Shown here in pieces: positions 1 to 11,719 of a DNA stretch of 64,000 bases; position 1 is the first letter of the stretch, and the number at the start of each line of letters is the position of its first letter. Made by a program: the position numbers and the translations under genes. This DNA is from Stachybotrys elegans (lineage: Eukaryota; Ascomycota; Sordariomycetes; Hypocreales; Stachybotryaceae), in contig JAGPNK010000002.1 of the NCBI GenBank assembly GCA_020746835.1, positions 372,001 to 436,000 on the forward strand, written 5' to 3'. The notes under the pieces are model-generated. The model had not been told where the DNA came from. It searched no databases and saw only the letters and a list, made by a program, of their open reading frames with translations.

Positions 1-827
1 CGCACAATGGCGAGGACAGGCATGTCGACCGAGCTCGCGCCATCTTGGCCAAAGTCCAAGCAAAGGAGGAAGACTTGCGCTGTGGAGGCCACGCCTCCCT
101 ATCCGACCAGGTCAACAGGCAGTGGGCCAACCAGGGCATTACCCCATCTGCCATTCACAACAATTGCTCTGGGAAGCATGCGGGGATGATAGGAGCCGCA
201 CGTGCTCTTGGTGTTGACACATCTACATACCACCAACCCGATCATCCTGTCCAGGAACGGCTCAAAAAGATTGTCGAGGAACTATCTGGTCTGAGCGCAG
301 CCGACGTACGATGGGCCATAGACGGCTGCAACCTGCCGGCGCCAGCAACTCCATTGTTCGGCATGGCAAGGCTGTTCGCGTCGTTTGCCGATGCAGTAGA
401 CAAAGTTGACAACAACGAGCCTGTGAACAGCCGGCAAATTTTGCAGGCAAAGATCTTCAACGCCATGACTCGGTATCCTGAGATGGTCGGAGGTGAGGGC
501 AGGTTCTGCACAGATCTGATGAGGACATATCATGGTTCACTGATCGGCAAAGTGGGTGCCGATGGTTTCTACGGCGTCGGCATCAGAACCTCGGCCAGGC
601 CAGCAAGAATAGCAGGGACAGGGGGTATTGGCATTGCTGTCAAGATTGAGGATGGCAGCCGTGAGATACTCTATGCGGTTGTGGCAGAGATACTGAGGCA
701 ACTAGAGATCGGAGAGCCTGCCATGCGTGAGGCATTATCCCAATTTCACCTGAGCGACAGGAGAAACACAGCCGGCGTGCTGATCGGTAGCCTGACTTAC
801 AAGTTTAATCTTGCATCCCAGTCCTAA
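1..827 (+). CDS. L-asparaginase II family protein (5' partial)
   Basis: The reading frame is open from base 3, so the gene begins outside the window. The first visible residues, HNGEDRHVDRARAIL, match the stretch that follows the nucleophile region of the Asparaginase_II family (PF06089), whose members hydrolyse L-asparagine to aspartate and ammonia. Further family signatures are NNCSGKHAGMI near the start, AIDGCNLPAPATPL in the middle, and the glycine-rich GTGGIGIAVKIEDGSRE and NTAGVLIG near the C-terminus. About 274 residues are present; the family is usually 330-370, so roughly the first 60-90 are missing. No intron is needed. The first in-window ATG at 45 is internal and is not the start. 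There is no signal peptide to judge. It is followed by a 1.4-kb gap before the Ca2+-ATPase on the same strand. Confidence 0.88.
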   Translation, partial: HNGEDRHVDRARAILAKVQAKEEDLRCGGHASLSDQVNRQWANQGITPSAIHNNCSGKHAGMIGAARALGVDTSTYHQPDHPVQERLKKIVEELSGLSAADVRWAIDGCNLPAPATPLFGMARLFASFADAVDKVDNNEPVNSRQILQAKIFNAMTRYPEMVGGEGRFCTDLMRTYHGSLIGKVGADGFYGVGIRTSARPARIAGTGGIGIAVKIEDGSREILYAVVAEILRQLEIGEPAMREALSQFHLSDRRNTAGVLIGSLTYKFNLASQS

Positions 828-2259
828 TCTGAACCGAGGACATGGGCACACGGCCATTCTGCAGCCTATACTAGGTCGATTAACAGTCTCATCCCACCAA
901 AGCCGATGCATTGACAGCAAACCACGTGAGAAGCGCATTGAAGGAATGACGTCGTCGAGATCGATTCCCGAGTAGCTGGGAAGGGGAAGGGTGGCTTTTG
1001 CCGTACCAAGCCGCTGGTGCGACTTGAGATATAGCTTGTGAAACGGCAACGGTGATGCATCCGCGACAACTTGGTCGAGTTCGTTTGAAGGGGTTCAATG
1101 GTGCTGGCGACATAACGCCACAATGACGGACTATGCATTGGCTGAGGGCGCGAATGGGTAACTTCGAGCGAGCAAAGTAATCAATCCAGACGATAGCAGG
1201 GGCTATTAAGCTTGGCAATCAGTCAAGAGTTTCTTGGCAATCGGTCAAGAGATTCCCAAGAACGCCGAGACGGGTGAGGTGGGCTGATGGAGTGATCGGC
1301 CCCTTGAGTGTCTGTGGGCGGCCGCGAGGACAGCAAAAAATAAATAAAAATAAAAAAACCTGCCAATCGTCGTGTAAGTACAATGCCTATCGGCGTTAAG
1401 TGGACCACTCGCAAAGTAGGATGAACCAATTGCGTGGGAGGGCGTTGGCTTGTTCGGGGGATATCCGTTGAGCTTGAGCGGTCAAACCACCCGTCTGTCT
1501 GTTCTATAACTGTCCTGCTAGGAAACAACTTCTCTCGCAACTCTTGTAATAAGGAGTTGTGAAGAGCACGACTATCGATGGCGCTACCGCCCTCATGGCG
1601 GTAGTGAGACGGCGCTCAGACAAGTTACAAACGGTCTTGTTTCATGGGTCCCGGTGCCCAGGAACCCCTGGCGCATGGCGTCCCGGCTTGGGCCTTGTCA
1701 CTTCACTTTACGTGAGACGGTGGCAGCATGCATGGTTATCAATCTGATTATCATTTCCTGCTGAACCGCGCCGGACTGCTGGGTTGCCCTCGAGGGTGGC
1801 CAGTTTCACAGTGCTGGGTTGGTAAGAGAATCGACGATTCCGACCCTCTGTGGACCCGAAGTAGTCTCCGATTACCTTTAATTGATGCTTAATTTGGTGC
1901 GGTGTCTGCCGAGCAGTGGAGGCATCTGTCGATAGGGGCGTGCAACAATTGCCTTGTGCAGCCTAGTATTGCGACTATGCAATCATGGCCAGTGAAGAAG
2001 GGGTTCCCTTTGAAGCGATAGTAGACAACGCACAGGCAGGAGTCGATTCAAGCTGAGGCCCTAGCAACGTGAATCCAGGACTTCGTGGGGGTTGCTGGTG
2101 CTGTGTTCGATCTGCTTAGCCACGAAGACAGGAGTGAATAAATTGACAGCCTGCCCTCCTCCTACAACACCATTCTACTTCTCATACACCCTTTTACCAA
2201 ACATCCCCCATCCCTTACCCCCCTTCTTCTATACCCATTATAGTTCGTCCTATGTTGCC
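828..2259. other. Intergenic region without supported gene
   Basis: About 1.4 kb between the asparaginase stop and the Ca2+-ATPase start. Only short frames with no recognisable motifs occur on either strand. The last about 120 bases upstream of 2260 are rich in C and T (positions about 2155-2235), as is common in 5' leaders and core promoters of highly expressed filamentous-fungal genes. Confidence 0.6.
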
Positions 2260-5200
2260 ATGGCAAACAATCTGCTGGACCCCAATGCGCTGCTGGCCGA
2301 CTCTCGCCAGCGGTCCTTGAGCAACACCGACACCATCACCTCGGCAGGGGTAACGTCGCACATGTCCCAGACCCCGACGGCTGCTCCCAGCGTCGCAGAG
2401 GTCGACGCCGAGGCTGCTGCCCTGCGACCGGATCCGGGCACCGAGGCCGACTTCAAGGTCGCCGACAACCCTTTTGCCTTTTCGCCCGGCCAGCTCAATA
2501 AGCTCCTCAACCCCAAGTCCCTCGCTGCCTTTCGCGCCCTGGGTGGCCTGCGAGGCATCGCAAAGGGTCTTCAGTCGAACCTCGAGACTGGTCTCAGCAT
2601 CGACGAAACTACTGTCCCCCTCAAAGTATCCTTTGACAACGCCGTCGGCCATGGCAAGTCTGAGACTGCCCAGCCAGCCGCCGCCGCTGCCCCCAAGAAC
2701 CGCCATGCTTCTGAACCCTTCTCTGACCGTGTCCGAGTCTACGGCCGCAATGCCCTCCCTCCCAAGAAGCCGAACCCTATCTGGAAGCTCATGTGGATTG
2801 CCTTTAACGAAAAGGTCCTCATCCTCCTGACTGTCGCCGGTATCATCTCCCTCGCCCTTGGTCTTTATGAGTCCATCACCACCGTTCGAGAGCCTGGTGA
2901 CCCTCCGCCTGTTGACTGGGTGGAAGGTCTTGCCATCTGCGGAGCTGTGATTATTGTCGTCGTCGTCGGTGCCCACAATGATTGGCAAAAGGAAAAGGCA
3001 TTTGTGAAGCTCAACACCAAGAAGGACGACCGAGAGATCAAGGTCATGCGTTCCGGAAAACCCATCATGGTCAACGTCGCTGAGATCCTCGTCGGCGACA
3101 TCCTCTACATCGAACCCGGCGACCTCGTCCCCGTCGACGGCATCTTCATCAGCGGCCACGACGTCAAGTGCGACGAGTCGTCTGCCACGGGAGAGTCTGA
3201 CGCGCTCAAGAAGACGGCTGGTGACCGTGTTTTTGAGCTGCTCGAGTCCAAGCAGGAGACGCACGAGGAGCTCGACCCCTTCATCATTTCCGGTTCTCGA
3301 ATTCTCGAAGGTACGTCGACTAGAGCACGCGGTTTGGCCGCCCATCTAACAAGAAGCAGGCATGGGGACGTTCCTCTGCACCTCGGTCGGTGTCCACAGC
3401 AGCTTCGGCAAGATCATGATGTCGGTCCGTACCGATATCGAATCGACGCCCCTGCAGAAGAAGCTCGAGGGCCTGGCCGTGGCCATTGCCAAGATTGGTG
3501 GAGGCGCCTCGCTGCTCATGTTCTTTATCCTCTTGTTCCGCTTCCTCGCCAGTCTGCCCACCGACGACCGCAGTCCTACCGAGCGAGCGTCCACCTTTGT
3601 CGACCTGCTTGTCGTTGCTATCGCTATTATTGCTGTTGCCGTCCCCGAGGGTCTGCCTCTGGCCGTGACGCTGGCCCTGGCCTTTGCAACAACCCGTCTT
3701 CTCAAGGAGAACAACCTCGTCAGAGTCCTCCGCGCCTGCGAAACAATGGGCAACGCAACCACCATCTGCTCCGATAAAACCGGCACCCTGGCAAGCATCC
3801 CTCCCCCCTGGTTCTGTGGGCACTATAACTTACCGCGACTCTAGACTACAAATAAAATGACTGTCGTTGCTGGTCGCTTCGGCTCCACGAGTTTCTTCGA
3901 CTCTGAGACGGACAAGACGGCGGACCAGCAGACCCTTTCCGCCTGGGCCGCCAACATCTCCGCTCAGTCCAAGAAGATGATGGTCCAATCCATCGCCATC
4001 AACTCGACGGCCTTTGAGGGCGAGCAAGACGGTGTGCTGACGTTTATCGGATCCAAGACGGAGACGGCGCTGCTCGAACTCGCCAAGAACCACCTCGGTC
4101 TCCAATCCCTCCCCGAGGCCCGCGGAAACGAGCAGATTGTCCACATGGTTCCCTTCGACTCGGCCAAGAAGTACATGGCCGCCGTCATCAAGGTCCGCCG
4201 CGACGATGGATCCTACGGGTACCGCATCTTGCTCAAGGGTGCTTCCGAGATCCTGCTCAAGTACTGCTCCTCCCAGGCCAACCTCCAGACCCTCGCGACC
4301 GAGACTCTTGCCCGCTCTGAGATTGAGACCTCCATCGACGCCTACGCGCGCAAGTCCCTGCGAACCATTGGTCTCGTGTACCAGGACTACGAGCAGTGGC
4401 CGCCCGCCCAGGCCAAGCTCCAAGAGGGCGGACACGTCGACTTCGACTCCCTTCTCCACGACCTCATCTTCCTCGGTGTTGTTGGAATTCAGGATCCTGT
4501 CCGCCCTGGTGTCCCCGAAGCTGTGCGAAAAGCCCAGCATGCTGGTGTCACGGTCCGCATGGTTACCGGCGACAACATTGTCACTGCGCAGGCCATCGCC
4601 ACCGAATGTGGCATATTTTCTGGCGATGGCATTGTGATGGAGGGGCCTGTCTTCCGTAGACTGTCGGAGCAGGAGATGGATAACATCCTCCCGCGCCTGC
4701 GCGTCCTTGCCCGTTCGTCCCCCGAGGACAAGCGTATTCTTGTCACCCGTCTCAAGGCCCTGGGAGAGACGGTTGCTGTTACCGGCGATGGAACCAACGA
4801 CGCACCTGCTCTCAAGGCTGCCGACGTCGGCTTCTCCATGGGTATTTCGGGTACAGAGGTCGCAAAGGAAGCGTCTGCCATTATCTTGATGGACGATAAC
4901 TTCACTTCGATTGTGACTGCGCTCAAATGGGGCAGAGCAGTCAACGATGCCGTCCAAAAGTTCCTTCAGGTGAGCTGCGTGGTCGAAGAGGTGTCGTTTC
5001 TCTACTAATAATGCATAGTTCCAAATCACGGTCAACATTACTGCTGTCATCCTCGCGTTCGTCACGGCCATGTATGACGACCACATGGAGCCCGTCCTCA
5101 AGGCTATCCAGCTGCTGTGGGTGAACCTCATCATGGACACGTTTGCTGCCCTCGCCCTGGCCACGGATCCCCCCACGGAGAAGATTCTCGACCGTCCTCC

Positions 5201-5897
5201 CCAGGGCAAATCGTCTCCTCTCATCACCAACAACGTAAGTCAATTGGCTGCCCCCGTGCTTGATTAGGTGCTGACTGCCGTCCAGATGTGGAAGATGATT
5301 ATTGGACAGGCCATTTTCCAGCTCATCGTCACGCTGACTCTGTACTTTGCCGGCGCTGAGATCTTGGGCTATGACCGCAGCAGCGAGGACGAGATGCTGC
5401 AGCTCGACACGCTTATTTTCAACATTTTCGTCTGGATGCAAATCTTCAACGAGTTCAACAACCGACGTCTTGACAACAAGTTCAACGTCCTCGAGGGCGT
5501 CCACCGAAACAAGTTCTTCATCTTCATCAACCTCCTCATGGTGGGACTCCAAATCCTCATCATCTTTATCGGAAACCGCGTCTTCGACATCACTCCCGGC
5601 GGTCTTGACGGTCCCCAGTGGGGTATTTCCATTGGCGTCGCCTTCTTTTCCATACCTTGGGGTGTGCTGGTCCGTATCTTCCCCGACGAGTGGTTCGCCA
5701 CCATTACCTCCATCGTCGGAAAACCCTTCGTCATCGCCTACCGATTCCTTGCCCGCGCCTGCTCCGTCATCTTTGGCCCCATTGGCAAGCTGTTCCGCAG
5801 GAAGCCCAAGGCCAGCAGCGAGACCTCCAGCATGGCCGAGACAGCCACGCCGGTCATCGTTGAGCCTTCAAGGCAGGAGGGCGAGAAAAGAGTATGA
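2260..5897 (+). CDS. P-type Ca2+-ATPase, PMC1-like (vacuolar calcium pump)
   Basis: Exons 2260-3310, 3360-3790, 3845-4969, 5019-5234 and 5286-5897 give 1,144 residues. This is a P2B-type calcium pump that would move cytosolic Ca2+ into the vacuole using ATP. Visible motifs: TGES in the actuator domain, PEGLPLAV in the fourth membrane helix, the phosphorylated aspartate in DKTGTL (about residue 489), and TGDGTNDAPALK at the hinge (about residue 808). The hydrophobic segments start at FNEKVLILLTVAGIISLALG, and four to six helices follow the hinge. The ATG at 2260 was chosen because the upstream in-frame extension is a pyrimidine-rich leader. Intron 2 (3791-3844) starts with GC instead of GT; using it restores DKTGTL-TTNKM exactly. 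The other introns are GT-AG and about 50 nt. The C-terminal tail is short and I see no convincing calmodulin-binding helix. Confidence 0.93.
3791..3844 (+). other. GC-AG intron inside the P-type ATPase
   Basis: A 54-nt intron with a GCAAGC donor and a TCTAG acceptor. Removing it joins ...DKTGTL to TTNKMTV..., the universal continuation of this family. No nearby GT donor keeps the frame and the motif. Confidence 0.85.
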
Positions 5898-6458
5898 CCA
5901 AGTCCATCGAGGCTTGGGAGGTGGCGGTTGTGCCACAGAAAAAATAAAAGGCTAGGTTGCGTGTTTTCCTTTCTGCTTCTCTTTTTACATCCCAGTCGCT
6001 ACTGATACCCGCCATTCGCGTGGCCTTTTTAATTGTCTTTTGTACTAGTATACTTACAGCTCCGGCTCAGAATCCTTAGGTTTCCTTAGGTAGTTTGTAT
6101 AATAAAAAAAATATAAACTGAAACACAATCTTTCTGGGATCACCGGCTTGAGACATCAGCGTAGGTCCAGTCCTCGTATAAACGGATCCTGAGTCCGAGA
6201 CGCGCTGGGAGCTGCCGTATTGATCGCATCTGCTTACTATTCATTTCCCATAATTAACCGGCAGTCGTTGCAAATGGCACCTTGACATTGCTGCGGCGCG
6301 GGGTCCGTTTATTCGGAGTCCGGAACCGCGTAAGGCCGCTGTTGTGCCGCATAGATTGCTATGACAACCAACATGCTTCCAATATGCATAAGAGGCAGCC
6401 GTTGCCAAAATGTTTCAGATGGAGAGATCATTGTCATTGAAGAACGAGGCAGAGCAAT
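5898..6458. other. Intergenic region
   Basis: Contains the 3' end of the Ca2+-ATPase gene, with an AATAAA-type signal at about 5943-5948, and the promoter of the acetyltransferase-like gene. An A-rich patch lies at about 6100-6118. No additional gene is seen. Confidence 0.5.
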
Positions 6459-8022
6459 ATGTCTGACGAGCCAAACTCCAACACCGGCCTCAGCACCGGC
6501 CTCAATACCGTAGGCGAGACAAGTATGATTCGGCCTCTAGGTCATCTGTGCGTCCGACAATGTGCGAATCGCAATCGAAGCTGGCTAATCTGACCTTAGG
6601 GAAACCTTCAAATCCTCACTGCACTTGCTTCGCCAGCATTGCGGAACGGCAGTGTCATGCCGTTACTCGCTCCCCGAGAGCCTCCAGTTCGAGGCCGCCC
6701 AAGATGCCCTTCTCCGAGCTGTCGCCCAGACAGTCATGGACCATCCTATAATGCAGGCCGGGTTGGGAAATGAGGACTCGAGCCGACCGCATTGGATCCG
6801 ACTCGACACAATCCATCTCGAGAATCACATCACTTGGCATACAGTTCAGGAGTCCGACGTATGCCATGATTGTCTGGAGCAAGCCATAGCCACGCAAATT
6901 CACACTTGGTTCACCGACTTGGAGACTAAGCCTGGTTGGAGAGTGCACGTTTTGCGACAGGAAAACACCAAGCAGCTGACGGTGATATTTTGCTGGAACC
7001 ATGCCTTCTTCGATGGCATGTCCGCCAAGATCTTCCATCAAACCCTGCTCAAGCACCTCAATTCCGGCACGGCAAGGCAGGATCTGCCCTTTCTAAAGGA
7101 CAGCGTGATCCATCTCCAAGATCCTTCCACAAATTTCCCTCCTCCTACCGAGGCGCTGCGCACCATCCAAGTCACGCTTTGGTTCACCCTCAAGACTGTT
7201 TGGCGGGAATTATTTCCAGCTTTCCTCGTCCCCAGCAACCCGTTTGACGCACACTGGGCTCCCGTGAAGACCGATCCGTACAACACCAACTCGCGACTCA
7301 TCCGTGTCAGTGATGAAGATTTGCGCAAAATATTATCAGCCTGCCGCAAACACGAAACGACTCTGACCGGAATCCTCAATGTTCTGCCTTTGTTCTCCTT
7401 GGCCGAGCAACTCGAAGGAAAAGTGCAAGCATTGTCGTCGGTGATGGCAATCGATATCCGACGATTCATGCCGTGCAGACCAGAGGCTTTCCCCTGGTAC
7501 GATCCTCACAGCAGCATGGAAAACAAGGTCTCTCTTGTTGATGATGACTTTGACGCGGACCTTCTTACCGCTGTCCAAACCGCTTGCAAATCCGCGGCAT
7601 CGAAGGACGCGGCCATGACCCAGCTGGAGGAAACTATGTGGCGACTCGCTGCTCGCACCCGGCAAAAGCTGCAGGAAAAGCTCGATTCCGATCTTTACAA
7701 TGACCCATCGGGTCTGATGGCATACGTGGCTGATTGGCGAGCACAAATGAAGAGCAAGACGACAAAGCCAAGAGCGCGTTCTTGGGGTGTCACCAACCTT
7801 GGCACATTCGCCGACGCCGAGCCCGGCTGGAAGATAGACGATGCCGTGTTCAAACTGAGCGCCGAGGTCAACGCGTCAGTCTTCCACATCAGCGTAGTCA
7901 GCGTAAGGGGCGGCGATCTGTGCGTGGATGTTGGTTGGCAGGAGGGGATTATTGATCCCAAGATTGGCGACCGATTAGCCGCCGATATGGAGAGCTGGTT
8001 GCGATATCTTGCGAGGGCTTGA
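6459..8022 (+). CDS. Alcohol acetyltransferase-like (AATase family) protein
   Basis: Two exons, 6459-6547 and 6600-8022, encode 503 residues. The splice joins MIRPLGHL to ETFKSSLHLLRQHCG, which restores the usual N-terminus of the AATase family (PF07247), CoA-dependent O- or N-acyltransferases related to yeast ATF1. The catalytic HXXXD motif is NHAFFDGMS (His about 164, Asp about 168). The C-terminal family signatures SWGVTNLGTF, SVVSVRGGDL and VGWQEGI are present. An internal ATG coding for the M of MIRPLG is an alternative start. The acceptor alcohol or amine cannot be read from sequence. It ends 131 bp before the convergent SPX-GDPD gene. Many such proteins in filamentous fungi are unstudied, so a literal ester-forming role is inference. 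Confidence 0.85.
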
Positions 8023-8153
8023 TTTGACATGTTTTGACGTTCTGACGAACTCACGACACGAGCTTCGCGGTCGCAGGTGTAGTTGGAACGGTACATCCAC
8101 GGGATTCTAAAAGTTGTATTGTATGATATCTAGCATCTTGCCGATTGTATGGT

Positions 8154-11100
8154 CTATCCCAAAGCCAGCTTGATCTTCCTTACATTGTTGACAATTATGA
8201 CGTCCAACCCGGCATTCGCTTGCACCTGCAAATTATTAGCTCTGTCTACCACCACAAGAAGGTGACTGACCTTGGCAGCCTCGACATCGTCGTTCAAATT
8301 TCCGTAGGACATGGTGAAGAGGCCTCTATCCTTGATAAACCGGATCAGACCCGGACTAGCCACAAAAGGCTCGGCAGCCATGGCCACGCCAGCCAGACCA
8401 AACTGTCGCGCAAAGTGTACTGCTGTCTGCGTACTGAGAGCTCGCGGATCCCCAGTCGGCCAATTGGAGGAGTCGTTGAGGAAGACAATCGGGTATATCT
8501 GCTGTTTGACAGCAAGAAGCATGCAGACCTCTGGGCTGAAGGTGGAGATGATAATTTTCCTCTTTGGGCCTGCGTGCTTGAAGACGACGGAGAGGATCGT
8601 GTCAAGAAAGTGGTTGAGCTCCATCGCGTAGGTGTCCATTTTAAAATCACCGGCTTCGAATAGCATCGGATACTCTGCTCACAGTTAGCGATGGGTTAGA
8701 CGGCAGGATGAGGGACCTACTGATCTCCATGTCGAATGCGACGGATTCCGGCATGCCGCGGAAGAGCTCTTCCAGCTTGATGAATGGGTCGTGGATGGAG
8801 CTCGATCGCATGTTGGCCTTGAAGCCAGAAAAGTTGAGGGTATGCTTCATCTGGCTGATAATTCCTTGGATCTGCCCCTTTTCGTCGGGGTCGCCCGTCG
8901 ACCTCCGACGCCGCTGTGCTGTGGGCACCGAGTTCATGCGTGCAACCGGGCCTGAGTTGGACTGGGCTTGGCTGATTGCCATAAACTGTCGCGGATTAGA
9001 GCGAGTCGACGGACAAGGGGAGTTTGGCACAAACCTGGTCATAGGTGATGTGATGCATGACGGCATCCATGCCCTTCTCGACCACAAGGAAGTCGTGGTA
9101 GACAACGGGAACGTCATCCTTGGTTACTTGGACATCTGAAGCAAGTCAGCGCTGTCTTTAACAAACTTGGGCCGTCATACCAAACTCAATAAGACTGGCG
9201 CCATGGCCAATGGCAGATCTGAAGGACTTGAAGATGGTTAGCTATGAAAATAGATGGTGGAGGGGGGGAATCTACCTGCAAAGTATTTTCCCCGATTTGT
9301 AGTTTGCTCCCAGTATTGTTTTGTCCGTTGCCTGCAGTGGTGAGCATGGTTACAATCCTTAAATGACCATCAAAACACACCTCGATGGCCTCCGACGACA
9401 GTGGCATCCAGGGATTGAACTTTCTGTGGTTCGATATCTGGTATGGACCCTGAGAAGGGGCGCGCAATGACGAAGCTGAAACTAACAGTTCCTACCAAGG
9501 CGCCCTCGGCATCGGCTAGTGGCAAAGTGTACTCCCTGACCAGACTTTCCCTCATGGCACCCAAGCCGGCTCTGAGATTTGAGAGTAGGGCTATCGCTGT
9601 CGCGACTGGCTTCTTGGTGCCTTCTGCGAGCAGCTGGAAAGATAGGCTGGCCTTGTCAGGCGCTGAGGCAACAAAGCATCGTGGCACATCGAGTTTGTTG
9701 AGGAGGGGAAGGGGTTCCTCGACAGTTTGGCTCGAGTCTCCCCTCAGGGAGATGCGTAGCGACAAATTGCCCTCCCAGGAGACGGCTCGACTGGCATGAT
9801 AGTCGTGAAGGTCGATGGGGAGGGTCTTGCTGCTGAGGTCCAACGTTCCGAGGTTGACGAAAACGACAGATTGCTCTGGGAGACGGAGTGGAATGAGGCT
9901 TTTCCTTGGCAGTCTTTTCAAGGGGGCTGCTTCAATTAGAGGAGTGCCTTGGTCGTCCAGCATCTTGACCACGTGTAGGTGACCACGATAAGCCGCATGA
10001 TCCTTGGGCTTCCACGCTCGACAGTCGACAGTATCCTGGTTCGCGCCCGAGGCGACAAGCATGCCCACCATCTCCGCATGTCCAAATATGGAAGCAAGAG
10101 CCAGAGGTGTCACGCCCTGGTTATCTCGGGTATTGCAGTCGACGCCAGCATCCAAAAGGACCTTGACAACCGAGGCATTTGCAACATCGATGGCGAGGTG
10201 GAGGACACTGTTTCCCGTCCTCGATTGGAAGTCAAGACCAAAGCCTTCGGAAGCAAGGAGGAAGGCTATTTCGTCTCGTTTCGCGAGGATAGCGAGAGCC
10301 AGATAGCGGCTGCTTCGCTTCGACGTGACGATATCGGCTTCTTTGGCCGCATCCAACAAAACCTTGACGGCTGCGACATTGTCATGTACGATGGCCATAT
10401 CCAATGGATCCGAATAATCCACGGCATGTGCATCCGTGCTAGCAGTCTGGGGTGTATAGACGAGTTGGAGGCAGTGCTCATCCTGGAGATACCTGGCTGC
10501 GACATGAAGTGGTCGTCTGCCACAGCTATCGATGACAGTCAAGGCATGCTTTTGGTTCACCACGAGACTCATGGATTTTCTCAGGATGGTTAGTCCTGCA
10601 TCTGAATTTTGACTGCTGAAGGTCTGAGCCTGGCGAATAACATCGTGCAGGTAGGTAGTACTGCATGGCTGAGAAAGCAAAAGCTCTTGGCACTTGATGG
10701 CCCCGTGGATCACGGCGAATCGAAGAAGCTGACCAGCGACGGAGGCTTGTGATTCGGCTGGAAGCGTCGACAAAATATCCTGTAGTCCGTTGACGTCGTC
10801 ACTAACAAGGCTTGGTATGGCCGACTTCACGTCTGGTGAACATGGCAGAAGAGAGGAGCACTGAGCTGGCTCATCTTGCTCCAAGGCGGCGCCGATCCGA
10901 ATGAGGTAGCCGTTGACCTTGCTGATGTACTCATTGCACATCCGCTGGTGAGCTTCGGCGGTCGTTGAAAATCCGAGGCACTGGGAGGGAAGTAGGACGT
11001 CACATGCCGTAGCCTTGACAACGATGCGGTCCAGGGCAGCTGCGTTTACCCGCAGATACCAGAAGACGTCCGATAGATGGCCTAGCAGCTCCTTGATGAC

Positions 11101-11446
11101 TAGGCGCAGGTGCTCGAGCTCGCAGTGGAAGACAGGGCCGAAGTCCGGTAGGTCTGCTTCATGGCTGCCCAGGGACAGCGCCCAATCTGTCTCGAGAGCG
11201 GCGACGTGGGTATGGACCGAGGCGGCAAGAGCCTCAGCAAACCGGATGAAAAGATCGTGCTCCTGCTCAAAGGCAGCATCAAGTTCTGTGGGACGTAAGT
11301 AAAGTAGCCTAAAGCCCAAAGAAGCGAGGATCCGCGATACCTTGAGACTGGCCGCGATTGACGAGGCGCTTCAACCGGAGATAGTCGACGTAGGAGTCTG
11401 CCCAGGCGGGGACCTTGGGCTCTCGGATATTGCGCGAGAACCTCAT
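8154..11446 (-). CDS. SPX-ankyrin-GDPD protein (NUC-2/PHO81/GDE1 type)
   Basis: Eight exons on the minus strand (11446-11341, 11285-9381, 9331-9276, 9226-9181, 9135-9035, 8985-8721, 8674-8271, 8225-8154) encode 984 residues. The N-terminus MRFSRNIREPKVPAWADSYV begins an SPX domain, which senses inositol pyrophosphates and phosphate status. Ankyrin repeats lie at about residues 230-490 (for example GNSVLHLAIDVANASVVKVLL). After a beta-rich linker a glycerophosphodiester phosphodiesterase domain runs from about 665 to the end, with GHRG, IGEN, EFDVQ and YHDF giving the expected His, Arg, Glu, Asp and His residues. This architecture fits either phosphate-signalling NUC-2/PHO81 or the phosphodiesterase GDE1; the conserved GDPD residues favour real catalysis. 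The last intron (8270-8226) is 45 nt, lacks an in-frame stop and could be retained. Confidence 0.92.
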
Positions 11447-11719
11447 GATGGCGCGCACATGGCATTACATGCAGCATACAACTATCATACTGGACCTTGG
11501 AAAAGAGCTTTGCAGTTTGTTTGTGGTTGGAGAGGAAAAAGGCGTGGGGCAGGGATGACGATGCACTGATTGGAAGTGGGTCGGCCGCACGGGCTTGCAT
11601 AATTTCATACTCGGATTTATTTGTCTGCACAATGGCTGGCGAGAGATTACCCACGTGGCGAATCTGGGCGCTCTGTGCCGACAGCCTCCCTCGTGAATGC
11701 CCTCGCCTTTCCCTGATGT

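Noticed and set aside
1223..1540. 105-codon minus-strand frame
   Set aside because: No family features; composition like intergenic DNA.
2215..3345. 376-codon minus-strand frame
   Set aside because: Antisense to the first exon of the Ca2+-ATPase.
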